A stretch of 64,000 nucleotides of DNA, from the NCBI GenBank assembly GCA_903893315.1, contig CAITLU010000017.1, positions 1 to 64,000 on the forward strand, written 5' to 3'. Origin of the DNA: an uncultured bacterium (GTDB taxonomy: Bacteria > Desulfobacterota > Binatia > UBA1149 > CAITLU01). The translations under genes were made by a program, and so were the position numbers. Position 1 is the first letter of the stretch; every line of letters starts with the position of its first letter. Positions 29,425 to 39,316 of the stretch are shown here, one piece after another. A model generated the notes under the pieces. That model did not search any database. It worked only from the letters and a program-made list of their open reading frames with translations, and had not been told where the DNA came from.

Positions 29425-31346
29425 TATCGCGGTCGATCCGCGGCCGCGGTGAGCGGCACGAAGGACACCGGCAGAACCGAGCGTTGCTCGACGCTGCCGT
29501 CCTGGTTCTTGGTGAGTACGATCAGTTCCTGCGCGCCATGAGCGAGTCTTAGGGGTGCTACCAGACGTCCGCCCACGGCGAGTTGTTCGATCAGTGCCGG
29601 CGGGATTGCCGCGCCTGCGGCGGTGACTATGACGGCGTCGTAGGGCGCGTGTTCGGGCCAGCCGTAATGTCCGTCGTCGGTGCGCACCTGCACGTTTTCG
29701 TAGCCCAGGCGCGACAGCGTCGCTGCCGCTCGCTCGGCCAGGGGCGCGACGATCTCCACCGAGTATACGCAGGCAACCAGCTCGGCGAGCACCGCGGCCT
29801 GATAACCCGAGCCGGTGCCGACCTCGAGCACCACGTCCTCGGGATCGAGGGCGAGCAGATCGGTCATCAATGCCACTATGTAGGGCTGCGAGATTGTCTG
29901 CTCGTAGCCGATCGGCAGCGGGGCGTTGACGTAAGCGTCTGAGCGCTGGTCCGCCTCGACGAACTCGTGACGGGGAACGGCTGCGATGGCGGTCAGTACC
30001 CGCGCGTTGAGATGCCTGGTGCCGCAAGCCGTCCGGCGCACTTCCGCTTCGATCTGCGAGACCATCTCGCGACGCTCGCGTTGCATCTGTTCGGTGCCGA
30101 GCCTGCGGTGAGATGAAGCCGCCGAATGGTCTGGCCGCAGCAGCGGCCAGGTGCCGAACGTCAGGGTGCCGTCGAGAAGGCTTTCCCACAGACGGTCCAC
30201 CTGCGCGAGGTTGCGGCGGCAGATCGCTTCGGCGTCGGCACGCACTGCGGCGAGGTTGCCGCCGCGCACGCGCAGGCGAAGACATGCGATGGCAGGGTCG
30301 GTGATCGGACGCCCGATGCAACTCGTCAGCAGGCACTCGGCTTCGCTGATCGCGGGCACGCTGCGTACGAGTTCGTCGGCGAGCAGCGAGGCGGCGAGGT
30401 TATACAACTTGCCGACGTGAGTGATGGGATTCTTGCCGGCCAGCGATTCCATCGTCATCGGGCGCGACGGAGTGATAAGGCCATTGGTGCGGTTGCCGCG
30501 CCCGGCTTCGCCGTCGTCGCCGGCCTCGGCGGAAGTTCCGGTGACGGTAAGGTACAGCGAGTCGTCGGTGTCGCCGTCGGCGACGTTGACTCCCACTTCC
30601 ACCTCACCGTCGAAGCGCTGCCGCGCCTGCGCCAGCAGATGCTCGCGCAGGATCTCCTTGGAGCGACGGTATGCGGCGGCGTCGGTGAGATATCGGCCGA
30701 TGAAGGCGCACGCGACCGTCAGATGCAGCGCGCGGTGGCGGCGCACCGCCAGGATCTTCGTGTCCTCGCCGTACTCGGGGTGCCCAGCGCGCCAGCCCGG
30801 CAGGAGCATTTCGCTTTCCATATCGAGCACCAGCCGTTCGACCGGCGACAGCGGCGCGTAGCCGACTCCGATCGACGTGTCGTTGGCGCGCGGCGTGGCG
30901 CCGACGTCGCGCGCGAACAGCGATTGGAGGTCGGCCGAGCCGGGCCGCACCAGCGTGTGGATGCGCACGTCGGCAGCGGCATCGAAGGCGTGAAGGTTGT
31001 CGCCCAGCCACTTTCGTGAAGTCTTCTCGGCGATGTCGGCGAGCGCTATTTCGCTTTCTCCGATGTGTGAGACGGCCCGGCCCGACAGGAAGATATCGAT
31101 CGGCATGGTGACTTCGCCGCCGCCGAAACGCGGACGGCTCTGTCCCCCGCACAGCAGCACCTTGTCCACGTTGTGATGGAGTACGCGGCCGACACGCTGG
31201 CGGTAAAGGCGGCTGAGAGCGAGCCCGAAACCTTCGGCCAGGCTGTCGCAGATCGTGTCGGGATGGCCGACGCCCTTGCGTTCGACGACTTCGACCGCAC
31301 GTTGCGCGGCGCCTTTGCCGGTCAGCGCCTCGATCTCGATCTTCAC
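29424..31346 (-). CDS. Fusion of archaeal-type S-adenosylmethionine synthetase and protein-L-isoaspartate O-methyltransferase
   Basis: A single open frame of 640 codons. Residues 1-400 match the archaeal-type methionine adenosyltransferase family: [22 protein letters not shown] at the start, [48 protein letters not shown], and the late [20 protein letters not shown]. Residues 420-640 are protein isoaspartate methyltransferase: [18 protein letters not shown], the SAM-binding [19 protein letters not shown] near residue 510, and [19 protein letters not shown]. The first half makes SAM and the second uses SAM to repair isoaspartyl residues, so channelling is possible. GTG start. An internal Met at about 421 lacks a ribosome site, arguing for true fusion. 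It is 100 bp downstream of the exporter operon. Confidence 0.88.
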   Translation of the reverse strand: MKIEIEALTGKGAAQRAVEVVERKGVGHPDTICDSLAEGFGLALSRLYRQRVGRVLHHNVDKVLLCGGQSRPRFGGGEVTMPIDIFLSGRAVSHIGESEIALADIAEKTSRKWLGDNLHAFDAAADVRIHTLVRPGSADLQSLFARDVGATPRANDTSIGVGYAPLSPVERLVLDMESEMLLPGWRAGHPEYGEDTKILAVRRHRALHLTVACAFIGRYLTDAAAYRRSKEILREHLLAQARQRFDGEVEVGVNVADGDTDDSLYLTVTGTSAEAGDDGEAGRGNRTNGLITPSRPMTMESLAGKNPITHVGKLYNLAASLLADELVRSVPAISEAECLLTSCIGRPITDPAIACLRLRVRGGNLAAVRADAEAICRRNLAQVDRLWESLLDGTLTFGTWPLLRPDHSAASSHRRLGTEQMQRERREMVSQIEAEVRRTACGTRHLNARVLTAIAAVPRHEFVEADQRSDAYVNAPLPIGYEQTISQPYIVALMTDLLALDPEDVVLEVGTGSGYQAAVLAELVACVYSVEIVAPLAERAAATLSRLGYENVQVRTDDGHYGWPEHAPYDAVIVTAAGAAIPPALIEQLAVGGRLVAPLRLAHGAQELIVLTKNQDGSVEQRSVLPVSFVPLTAAADRPR

Positions 31347-31446
31347 GCGGACATTGTTGCCCTATCGGCGCCGAAAGAGGAATGCGGCGGCGCCGGCGCG
31401 GCGCGGCTCGGCCGACCCGGCGCCGGCATCGAGACGTGAAGCCGCG

Positions 31447-32595
31447 TCAGGCCAGGCGCGGTTTGGAGCGCAGCTTGACGATCAGCAGCATCACCACGAA
31501 GAACAACGTCAGCGCCAGGGTCGGGATCATGACGTCTTCGAGACCGCCGCCGCGCGTGATCAACCTGCGTTCGCCGATCTGGTACCAGCGCAGCGGCACC
31601 ACCGAACCGACCTGTCTGGGGCCGTCCGGCATCAACTGGTAGGGCAGCATCACACCCGACAGTACGAACGAGGGCATGATGAAGAACACGCTCAGGAACA
31701 CCGCCTGGGCCACTGTGTTCACCAGCGTGGAGATCAGGACACCGAGGCTGAGCGTGGCCATCACGAAAGGGAACGTGAAGATCAGCAGCGCGACAAGCGG
31801 GCCCGCCGGCCATATTCCAAACACCAGGCCGGGGCCGACGATGGCGAAGAACAAGACCATGTAGCAGAGCGCCACCGACGGCAGCAGCTTGCCGAGCACC
31901 AGTTCCAGGGTCGTGGTCGGCAGCGAGAGCATCTGTTCGTAGGTGCCTTCTTCGCGTTCGAGCACCAGTCCCAGGCACGACACCGACAGGCACACGTTGG
32001 TCAGCAGCATTCCGCCGAGCGCCGACAGCAGGAAGCGGCGGTCGCTCAGGGTCGGGTTGAACCAGAAACGCGGGCGCAGCTTCAGCGGCGGCCCGGAGCT
32101 TGCGTCGGGCTCGCGCCGCAGGTCGAGGCGCGCCGCTATGGCGCGGATGTAGGCGCCGACCCTGGCCGAACTCAGAGGGTCGGTACCGTCGAGCAGCAGT
32201 TGGATGTCGGGCTTGCCCGCCAGCGCCTCGCGGTGGAAGTCATCGGGGATCACCACCACGGCCAGCATCGAGCCGTCGTGGAGTCCCTTGCGCGCGGCAT
32301 CGTAACTCGCCACCGACGAGACCGGCAGGAAGTAGCCGCTGGCCTGGATTTCCGAGATCAGCCGGCGCGACACCGCGCTGTGGCTTCGATCGATGACGCC
32401 CCACGGCACGTTGGCCGGTCGATTGGAGAGCACGACCCCGAACAGGAACAGCATCATGACCGGCTGCGCGACGATGACGCCGAGCAGCACCTTGTCGCGG
32501 CGCATCAGCGCGGCTTCCTTGAAAGCCACCGCCATCATGTTCGAGAAGAAGGTGGCGACCGGCCCGTTCCAGCGCGCAGTCGTGCGCGCGCTCAC
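31447..32595 (-). CDS. ABC-2 type permease (YbhR-like)
   Basis: A 382-residue membrane protein with one N-terminal helix (VIVAQPVMMLFLFGVVLS), a large periplasmic domain of about 150 residues, and five C-terminal helices, the layout of ABC2_membrane_3 permeases. EREEGTYEQMLSLPTTTLELVLGKLLP is the conserved cytoplasmic coupling region that contacts the ATPases. It is the last gene of a six-gene exporter operon, and its GTG start overlaps the stop of the first permease. It probably forms a heterodimer with that permease. Confidence 0.9.
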   Translation of the reverse strand: MSARTTARWNGPVATFFSNMMAVAFKEAALMRRDKVLLGVIVAQPVMMLFLFGVVLSNRPANVPWGVIDRSHSAVSRRLISEIQASGYFLPVSSVASYDAARKGLHDGSMLAVVVIPDDFHREALAGKPDIQLLLDGTDPLSSARVGAYIRAIAARLDLRREPDASSGPPLKLRPRFWFNPTLSDRRFLLSALGGMLLTNVCLSVSCLGLVLEREEGTYEQMLSLPTTTLELVLGKLLPSVALCYMVLFFAIVGPGLVFGIWPAGPLVALLIFTFPFVMATLSLGVLISTLVNTVAQAVFLSVFFIMPSFVLSGVMLPYQLMPDGPRQVGSVVPLRWYQIGERRLITRGGGLEDVMIPTLALTLFFVVMLLIVKLRSKPRLA

Positions 32596-33761
32596 GATCT
32601 TGCCTCCAGCGTCCGTCGTGCGAGCACTACCAGGGCGATTCCGAAAGCGGCGATGATGGCCAGTTCGGGAGCCAGCTCGCGCACGCCTTCACCGCGCAGG
32701 TATATGGCGCGGCTCGCCTGGATGTAGTGCGAGGCCGGCATCATGTGCGCGAGCCATTGAAGCGGCCTGGGCATGTTGCGCAGCGGATAGACGAAGCCGC
32801 TCAGCTGCACCAGCGGTACGCTGAGCAGCACGGTCTTCTGCACGGCCTCGGCGGGCGTTGCCGAAGTCGCCGACAGGATCAGGCCGAGGGCCAGCGAGGT
32901 GACGACGTAGAACGACGACAGCGACCAGAACAGAAAGGCGCTGCCGATCGGCCAGGCGCCCAGCAGCCAGCCCGCCGCCAGCATCATCAGCAGCACGTCG
33001 AAGGAGAATACGGCGCCGAGGGGCAGCACCTTGCCGAGCAGGATCTCCATCGACGTCGCCGGTGTCAGTTGGAGTTGCTCGAAAGTGCCGTCGAGGCGTT
33101 CGTTGACGATCGACACCGCAGTGATCAGCGTGGTCAGGAAGCTCAGCACGAAACCGAAGGTGCCGGCCACCATGTAGGGCCGTCCGTCCAGAGTCGGGTT
33201 GAACAGGATGCGGGTCTGCGTGCGCACGCCGTCGGCGCCGCCGTGGCGCGCGGCCAGCGCCTGCAGCGAAACCTCGGTGACGCGGATGCCGCCGAGTTGT
33301 TCGGCCGAGCGGTCGGCCAGCGCAGACTCGATGATGCCGCGCATGTAGCCCTCGGCGTTGCCGGCCAGGATGGCTTCGCCGCCGTCGTAAAGCACCTGGA
33401 TTTCGGCTGCGGACTCACCGCGTTCGGCGCGGCCGAGAGCACGATCCAGGTCGGCCGGAACTACCACGCCGACGCCGAGCCGGCCGTCCACCAGTGCGGC
33501 TTCCAATTCCTCACGGCGGCTGAAGAAGAATGTTTTGAAGGAACCCTGGGCGCTCAGTTCGGCGACGATGCGCCGGCTGAGTGAAGTCTGTGCGGCATCG
33601 AGAATGCCGAGTCCGATGCCGTGTACTTCGGTCGACACCACGAAGCCGAAGGCGAGCAGCGCGGCCAGCGGGACCGCGATCAGGACGAAGACGGTGAAGC
33701 GATCGCGCAGTGTCGCGCGCACCTCACGCAGCATCAGCGTTCGCAGGCGCCGCAGGTTCAC
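32592..33761 (-). CDS. ABC-2 type permease (YbhS-like)
   Basis: A 389-residue partner of the next permease with the same plan: an N-terminal helix after MLREVRATLRDRFTVFVLI, a periplasmic domain, and C-terminal helices with VNERLDGTFEQLQLTPATSMEILLGK as coupling region and PLVQLSGFVYPLRNMP as a typical late motif. The GTG start overlaps the ATPase stop (GTGA), and its own stop overlaps the next GTG. Together the two permeases form the inner-membrane channel of the tripartite exporter. Confidence 0.9.
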   Translation of the reverse strand: MNLRRLRTLMLREVRATLRDRFTVFVLIAVPLAALLAFGFVVSTEVHGIGLGILDAAQTSLSRRIVAELSAQGSFKTFFFSRREELEAALVDGRLGVGVVVPADLDRALGRAERGESAAEIQVLYDGGEAILAGNAEGYMRGIIESALADRSAEQLGGIRVTEVSLQALAARHGGADGVRTQTRILFNPTLDGRPYMVAGTFGFVLSFLTTLITAVSIVNERLDGTFEQLQLTPATSMEILLGKVLPLGAVFSFDVLLMMLAAGWLLGAWPIGSAFLFWSLSSFYVVTSLALGLILSATSATPAEAVQKTVLLSVPLVQLSGFVYPLRNMPRPLQWLAHMMPASHYIQASRAIYLRGEGVRELAPELAIIAAFGIALVVLARRTLEARS

Positions 33762-34741
33762 GGTCTTGACTCCGCGGCGCGATCGGCAGCCGCCGCACCT
33801 TCGAGGATGACGCGACGAAAGACTTCGCCCATCGCCGGCTGCGAAACCTGAATGTGTCCGGTACCAGCTTCACCGAAAGCCTTGCCCAGATCCGCCAGCG
33901 CGGCGTCGTCCAACGCGGCGGCGCGTACCCTGAGTCCGTCGGCGGTCACCTCGGGGATCCAGCCGGCCGCTTTCAGTGCGGCGGCTGCAGCCGCGCGATC
34001 GTTCGCCTGCAGCGCGCAATCGACCACGTAGCCGTCCGAATAGCGGGCGCGCAGCGCTTCGGGCTCGGCGTGGGCCACCAGATGACCGGAGTCGATGAAC
34101 GAAACCATGTCGCAGTAGTCCGCCTCTTCCATGAAGTGGGTGGTCACGAAAACGCTGACGCCATGGAGCTTCTGCTCGCGGATCAGATCCCAGAACAGCG
34201 CGCGGCTTTCGACGTCGACACCGGCCGTGGGTTCGTCGAGGAACAGCACGCGAGGCCGGTGCAGGGTTGCAAGCGCCAGACCTGCGCGCTGGCGCAGACC
34301 GGCCGGAAGGTCATCGCTGTGCCAGGTTTCTGCCTGTTTCAGACCGAAACGTTCGCGCACCGCGCCCCAGCGTTGATCCATGTCGCGCGCCGACAGTCCG
34401 TGCAGCCCGGCGTAGAACTCGACGTTCTCGATCAGCGACAGACCGCGGTAGAGACTCACGTGCTGGCCCATGTAGCCGATCGCGTCGCGCACCCTTCGCG
34501 GCGTCTGGATGACGTCGACGCCGGCGACGACGATGCTGCCCTCGGTCGGCGCGAGCAGCCCTATCAACATCCGGATGGTGGTGGTCTTGCCCGATCCGTT
34601 GGCACCGAGAAAAGCGAAGATGGCGCCGCTCGCGACTTCGATGTCGACGTTGTCGACGGCAGTGAAGTCGCCGAAGCGCTTGGTCAGACCTCTGGCCGAG
34701 ATGATCGGTTCGGTGTCGGAGTGTGGCGCTGTGATGTTCAT
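33758..34741 (-). CDS. ABC transporter ATPase (second half of a YbhF-like pair)
   Basis: A 327-residue ATPase. Walker A GANGSGKTTTI, Q-loop GYMGQHVSLYR, Walker B VLFLDEPTAGVD and switch His in VFVTTHFMEEADYCD are all intact. The signature LSGGQ is replaced by LPAGLRQRAG, as in the second ATPase domain of YbhF-type proteins. About 80 residues follow the core. It sits 67 bp after the other ATPase gene. In the predicted dimer its Walker sites pair with the canonical signature of the partner. Confidence 0.92.
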   Translation of the reverse strand: MNITAPHSDTEPIISARGLTKRFGDFTAVDNVDIEVASGAIFAFLGANGSGKTTTIRMLIGLLAPTEGSIVVAGVDVIQTPRRVRDAIGYMGQHVSLYRGLSLIENVEFYAGLHGLSARDMDQRWGAVRERFGLKQAETWHSDDLPAGLRQRAGLALATLHRPRVLFLDEPTAGVDVESRALFWDLIREQKLHGVSVFVTTHFMEEADYCDMVSFIDSGHLVAHAEPEALRARYSDGYVVDCALQANDRAAAAAALKAAGWIPEVTADGLRVRAAALDDAALADLGKAFGEAGTGHIQVSQPAMGEVFRRVILEGAAAADRAAESRP

Positions 34742-34808
34742 GGATGGAATTCGCGGTAGCTCGTAGCTGCAATCCTCGAGTCTGCTTCAGCGATCCGGAT
34801 CGCGTTCC

Positions 34809-35777
34809 TCAGCGCCGCGACAGGGCCAGCAGTGTTGATTCGAGATCCGGTGCCGCGGCCTCGGCCAGCACCACTTCTGCGCCGTCGAGGCGCAGCAGGT
34901 CGCGGCACACCACGGCCGCGCCGGGCGAGGCACTGCGCGGAACCTCGATGCGCGCGAAACGGCCGCAGGCCCGCGCGTGTACGACGTAAGGAAGAGATCT
35001 CGCGGCCTGTGCCACGGCGACGTCGTCGTGGGTCCAGGCCCGGTACGGTTCCATGTCGGCCTTCTTTTCGAGTTCGGCCGGTGTGCCTTCGGCCACCAGC
35101 CGACCGGAGTGCAGATAGAGCAGCCGGTCGCAGCCGGCGGCTTCGTCGAGATAACTGGTCGAAACCACGATCAGCACGCTGGCGCGCCGCTCGTCGAGGA
35201 TTTCGTAGATCTCGGCGCGTGCGACCACGTCGACGCCGGCGGTAGGTTCATCGAGCACCAGCAGCGCAGGGTCGGGCAGCAGCGCGTTGGCGATCGCGAG
35301 TTTCTGCTTCATGCCGCCCGACAATGCGCCGGCCAGGCGGTCGCCGAAGCGCGCCAGACCGGTGCGCGACAGCAGTTGCGCTGATCTGGCCTCGGCGTCT
35401 TCGCGAGGAAGGCGGTGGAGCCTGGCCGTGAAGGCGAGGTTCTCGGCGACCGTCAGGTTGTGGTGGAGACTGAAGTTCTGCGGAACGTAGCCGAGCGCGC
35501 GTTTGAGGTCGCGCATGTCTTTGCCACGCAGGTCGAAGCCGAGCACGCTGGCCTCGTCGGCTTCCACTTCGAGCAGCCCGACGATGCTGCGCAGCAGCGT
35601 GGTCTTGCCGGCGCCGTCGGGCCCGATCACGCCGATCATCTGCGGACCGTCGATCCTTACGTCGATGCCGTCGAGCGCGGTGCGGTTGCCGAAACGCTTG
35701 CGCAGCCCGCGCAGCGACAACCTCGGCAAGCCGCGTGCCTGGTCTTGAGGCTGGCGGTGCGCGGCCGCGCTGTTCAC
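34809..35777 (-). CDS. ABC transporter ATPase (first half of a YbhF-like pair)
   Basis: A 322-residue ATPase with Walker A GPDGAGKTTLLRS, Q-loop GYVPQNFSLHH, canonical signature ALSGGMKQKLAIANALL and Walker B LLVLDEPTAGVD. The switch His is replaced by Ser in VVSTSYLDEAAGCD. This is the reverse of its partner, which has His but a degenerate signature, so one composite ATP site is complete and the other degenerate. In E. coli YbhF both domains are in one chain; here they are two genes. Start is GTG in a GTGA overlap with the HlyD stop. Confidence 0.92.
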   Translation of the reverse strand: MNSAAAHRQPQDQARGLPRLSLRGLRKRFGNRTALDGIDVRIDGPQMIGVIGPDGAGKTTLLRSIVGLLEVEADEASVLGFDLRGKDMRDLKRALGYVPQNFSLHHNLTVAENLAFTARLHRLPREDAEARSAQLLSRTGLARFGDRLAGALSGGMKQKLAIANALLPDPALLVLDEPTAGVDVVARAEIYEILDERRASVLIVVSTSYLDEAAGCDRLLYLHSGRLVAEGTPAELEKKADMEPYRAWTHDDVAVAQAARSLPYVVHARACGRFARIEVPRSASPGAAVVCRDLLRLDGAEVVLAEAAAPDLESTLLALSRR

Positions 35778-36826
35778 GGTGTCTTGCGCGCCGCCGCGTC
35801 GCCGGCCTGCTTTGAAGCCGCGCCGGCGCCGAGCATGTAGACGTTGCCTTCGGTGCCCGGTTGGAACGACTCTACGTTTTCGAGAATTCGCACCTTGACG
35901 CGGTACACCTGGCCGATGCGGTCGCTACGTGTCTCGATCTTTTCAGGCGTGAAGTTGGCGTGGTCGGCGATGAACGAGATCTCGCCCGGCACGCGGCGGC
36001 CCGGCGCGCTGTCGAGTTCGATCTCGACGCGGGCACCGACGGACACGCGTGCGAGGTCGGCGACGCCGACGTAGATCTGCACGTACTTGTCGCGCGGGTC
36101 GAGCAGCGACAGCAGCGGTGTGCCGGGTTGGGCCAGTTCGCCCGGCCAGATGAGCTGGCTCTGCACCACGGTGGCTACATCCGGAGAATGGATCGTGAAC
36201 TTGGCGTGGACGAGTTCGAGTTCGGCGAGTTGGTTCTCGGCCAGCGTCTTCTGTCCGCGCAGCACCTCGAGCTGAGCCTTCGCCGCTTCTACGAGGTGAG
36301 CTTCGGCAGCGGCTCTTTCGAGCATGGCGCCGGCGCGCTCGAAGGCGCTGCGCGCGGCGTCGACGCGGGTGCGCGCGTCGTCGAGCTGCTGGTGGGTGGT
36401 GGCGCCGCTGCGTCCGAGGCCTTCTTCGCGCGCGGCGCTGCGCTCGGCCAGTTCGAGCTGGCTGCGGGCAGCGCCGAGATCGGCCTGACGCGCGCTGCGA
36501 TCCTGAGTCCAGGTTCCCTCGCGTCCTTCGACTTCCTGTCCGGCCTGCACGATCTGCCGTGCCAGCACCTCGATCTGCTGTCTGGCCGAAGTCACGCGGG
36601 CGACGACGTCGCTCTGGTCCAGACGCAGCAGCACCGAGCCGGGGCCGACGGGTTGTCCTTCGCGGAAAGCGACTTCGACGACGCGCCCGGAAACCTCGCT
36701 GCGGATCACCACCTCTTCGCCTTCGACGAAGCCGGTGTAGTAGACCGCACCGGTGTCATGATTACTGTACAGCAACCAGGCGGCGGCTACGGCGGCGAGC
36801 AGCAGCACGGGGATCAGACGTTTCAT
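35774..36826 (-). CDS. HlyD-family periplasmic adaptor (YbhG-like membrane fusion protein)
   Basis: A 350-residue adaptor linking inner-membrane permeases to the TolC-type channel. A single N-terminal anchor (LIPVLLLAAVAAAWLLY) is followed by a lipoyl half-motif (VVEVAFREGQPVGPGSVLLRLDQ), a long alpha-hairpin (about residues 80-200, rich in Ala, Arg, Glu and Gln), the second lipoyl half and a beta-barrel domain (LDPRDKYVQIYVGVADLARV). I chose the ATG at 36826 because it overlaps the upstream TolC stop (ATGA) and gives a proper anchor. Confidence 0.9.
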   Translation of the reverse strand: MKRLIPVLLLAAVAAAWLLYSNHDTGAVYYTGFVEGEEVVIRSEVSGRVVEVAFREGQPVGPGSVLLRLDQSDVVARVTSARQQIEVLARQIVQAGQEVEGREGTWTQDRSARQADLGAARSQLELAERSAAREEGLGRSGATTHQQLDDARTRVDAARSAFERAGAMLERAAAEAHLVEAAKAQLEVLRGQKTLAENQLAELELVHAKFTIHSPDVATVVQSQLIWPGELAQPGTPLLSLLDPRDKYVQIYVGVADLARVSVGARVEIELDSAPGRRVPGEISFIADHANFTPEKIETRSDRIGQVYRVKVRILENVESFQPGTEGNVYMLGAGAASKQAGDAAARKTP

Positions 36827-38352
36827 TGCGGTGGCCTCTGGTCTTGCTTCTCTTGGTAGTTCGCGGGCTGGCTGCCGGCGAGTTCGGCCAGCGATCGACC
36901 CATCAATTGCTGTAGTTCGGCGCGGCGCGCGTAGGCCTGGTAGCCGGCGGTCGCCATTCGTGCGCGCTCGCGGGCCAGCAGCGATGCGGCGTTCAGAACG
37001 TCCTCGCTGGTGGCGCGGCCGACGCCGAACTGTTGCTGGCGTATGCGCAGGTTCTCTTCCGCCTGCGTGACGGCGATTTCGGCGGCGTCGGCGGCGGCCA
37101 GCCGTTCGCTCTCCGCGTCGTGCGCGCTGCGCACCAGTTCTTCGAGTTCGCGCGCGCTGCGGTCGAGCAGCGCGCGGGTGCGCGTTGCGGCGTGTTGCAT
37201 CTTGGTGATCTCGGACTCGCGGGCAAGATCGCTGCCGAGATCCCACTGCACGCCGAGTCCGGCAGAAGCGTAAGCGCGCGGCTCGGTGGTCGCGGCGCTG
37301 GTCGCGTCGTAACCGGCGGTGGCGGCGACGCGCGGAAAACGCGCGCGGGTAAGCGAAGTGGTCTTCTCGTCGATGCTCTGTGCTTCTTCGAGCAAGGCAG
37401 CCAGGGCGGGGCTGTTGCGGTTGGTCTGCGCGACCGCGTCCTCCACGTCCGGCAGCGCAGGACGGCCTGGCATGTCGGCGACTTCGGTGGCGGCGTCGAT
37501 CGGCAGGCCGGTCACTTTGTTGAGGGCGCGTCGCAGTCGCGAGATTTCGACGTCGCCGCGCAGCAGACGCTGGCGCGCGGCGCTGAGCACCACCTGCACG
37601 ACCAGCACTCCGTTCTTGGTCAGGCGGCCTTCGTGAAACTGGCTCTCGGCGTCGGCCAGTTGGCGTTCGTAGACGGCGACGGTCTGTGCGGTCACGTCGC
37701 GCAGACGCCTGGCTTGCAGCAGACCGAGGTAGGTCTGGACGACGGTGCGCTGCTCGGTCAGCGTAGTCGCCCAGGCACGGGACTTCTCGGCGCGGTAGGA
37801 AGCCTGCGCCGCTTTCATGCCGTGGCGCAATTCGCCGCTGATGTCGATGGCCAATCTTACCGCTGCCGAGACGTTGCCGAAGTCCTGCTCGCGAATCGTG
37901 ATGACGGGCGATGGACTGCCGTCAGGCAGCACGCCGGCGGGAAGGTCCACGGTGTTGGTGAGCGGGTCGCTGTACCAGGTGTAACCGGCTTGCAGCGTCG
38001 TCTTGGGCAGCAGGACGGAGCGCGCTGCCGCGACGTCACTGGCGGCCATCTCGACGCCCTGCTCGGCGATCGCGATGGTACGGTTGTGACGCTCGGCCAG
38101 CGCCAGGGCATCGGCCAGCGCCAGCGGCCGCGAGAGCGAAGTGGTGGCCGGCATCCCCGTTTTCGGCGCCGGCGCGCTCGCCTCGGGCTCTGACGCAGCG
38201 GCGGGAACGACGGGCGTGGACGCGCGCAGCAACTCCTCGCTGCGCCGCTGCTGGTTCCAACCCCCGTCTCCTTCCGGTCGCGTGAAGGACGAGGCGGCGC
38301 TGCACCCGCACAGGAGGCTCAGCAATATGGCGCAATGCAGATGGCGCGGCAT
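36823..38352 (-). CDS. TolC-family outer-membrane channel lipoprotein
   Basis: A 509-residue outer-membrane efflux protein, first gene of the exporter operon. The signal ends in LLSLLCGC, a lipobox, as in OprM/CusC-type channels. The body has two repeated halves of long amphipathic helices (for example ALADALALAERHNRTIAIAEQGVEMA and the late LEELVRSAHDAESERLAAAD). It forms the outer-membrane exit duct for the six-gene tripartite system. The substrate is unknown; YbhFSRG-type systems have been linked to drug and cation export. Confidence 0.9.
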   Translation of the reverse strand: MPRHLHCAILLSLLCGCSAASSFTRPEGDGGWNQQRRSEELLRASTPVVPAAASEPEASAPAPKTGMPATTSLSRPLALADALALAERHNRTIAIAEQGVEMAASDVAAARSVLLPKTTLQAGYTWYSDPLTNTVDLPAGVLPDGSPSPVITIREQDFGNVSAAVRLAIDISGELRHGMKAAQASYRAEKSRAWATTLTEQRTVVQTYLGLLQARRLRDVTAQTVAVYERQLADAESQFHEGRLTKNGVLVVQVVLSAARQRLLRGDVEISRLRRALNKVTGLPIDAATEVADMPGRPALPDVEDAVAQTNRNSPALAALLEEAQSIDEKTTSLTRARFPRVAATAGYDATSAATTEPRAYASAGLGVQWDLGSDLARESEITKMQHAATRTRALLDRSARELEELVRSAHDAESERLAAADAAEIAVTQAEENLRIRQQQFGVGRATSEDVLNAASLLARERARMATAGYQAYARRAELQQLMGRSLAELAGSQPANYQEKQDQRPPQ

Positions 38353-38458
38353 GGGCGATTGTTGTCCGGGAAAGCTACTTGAGCCAACAGCGCCCGGCTT
38401 CGGCCGCCGATCTGCGCAGAAGAAAGGCCGCCGTCGCGGCTCGCGCTTGGTGATCGGC

Positions 38459-39316
38459 CTAGCGCTTGCCGGGATCGTGACCGCGCACGGCTGCGGCCGC
38501 TGCGGCGCCCTGCCACGCGCCGCGCAACGCCTCCCAGCGCCGGTGGCGCGCCATCGTCGCGCTGTGGCGCAGCAGACGCAGCCCTAAGGCGAGTGTCGGC
38601 AGCGCGGCGCGTGCGCTCAGAAAATGTCTCGATCCGGCGAACAGGAAGCGCCAGCGTGCGGCGCTCCAGCGCCCCAGCGTCGAGCCTTCGCGATGCTCGA
38701 CGCGGCAGTCTTCGGCGACCGCGAGCGACCAGCCGCTCTCGCGGGCGCGAAAGCTGAGGTCGACGTCTTCCCAGTAGAAGAAGTAGCGTTCGTCGAAGGC
38801 GCCGACTGTGCGCAGCATCGCCGCACGCAGCAGCAGACAGGCGCCGCTCAGGTAGTGCGGCGAATCGGTCCTCGACGTCGCGTGACGCGACTCTCCGGTC
38901 CACAGGTTGATGCGGCCGCCGCCCCAGGCCTGCACTGCGCCGTCGGCTTCGATCAGGACGGGCGCGACCATGCCGCAACGCGGATCGGAAGCGGCCGCGG
39001 CTGCGAGCACGGCAAGCGCATCGCAAGGCAGAGTCAGGTCGGTGTTGAGCAGCCAGATCCAATCGGTGCCGCCGCCGAGTGCCGCCTCGATGCCGCGATT
39101 GGCGGCACCGGCGAACCCACGGTTGTCAGGCAGGCGCAGAATCTGGCAGGCGGGGAATGCTGCGGCGATGCGACCCGGCGAGCCGTCGACCGAACCGTTG
39201 TCGACGACGATGACGTGGTCGGGAGACGGATCCAGTGCGTGCAGGCGTTCGAGAAACGGCAGCACCAGCTCGCTGTCGTTCCAACTGAGTACGATCGCAG
39301 CGACACGTCCGTTCAT
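38459..39316 (-). CDS. Family 2 glycosyltransferase (rhamnosyltransferase-like)
   Basis: A 285-residue GT-A enzyme. VAAIVLSWNDSELVLPFLE is the nucleotide-sugar strand, VIVVDNGSVDGSPGRI and RLPDNRGFAGAANRGIEAA are typical of the RfbF/WbbL group, WLLNTDL carries the DxD-equivalent, and FDERYFFYWEDVDLSFRARE is the acceptor/base region. It probably adds a deoxysugar to a cell-surface polysaccharide or lipid; no other polysaccharide gene is next to it. I chose the ATG at 39316, where the family homology begins. It ends 106 bp before the tolC start on the same strand. Confidence 0.88.
   Translation of the reverse strand: MNGRVAAIVLSWNDSELVLPFLERLHALDPSPDHVIVVDNGSVDGSPGRIAAAFPACQILRLPDNRGFAGAANRGIEAALGGGTDWIWLLNTDLTLPCDALAVLAAAAASDPRCGMVAPVLIEADGAVQAWGGGRINLWTGESRHATSRTDSPHYLSGACLLLRAAMLRTVGAFDERYFFYWEDVDLSFRARESGWSLAVAEDCRVEHREGSTLGRWSAARWRFLFAGSRHFLSARAALPTLALGLRLLRHSATMARHRRWEALRGAWQGAAAAAAVRGHDPGKR

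Noticed and set aside
30000-30100. Two separate overlapping genes (SAM synthetase and methyltransferase) instead of a fusion
   Set aside because: There is no stop codon between the domains, and the internal Met near codon 421 has no ribosome site, so the single-frame fusion is the simpler reading.
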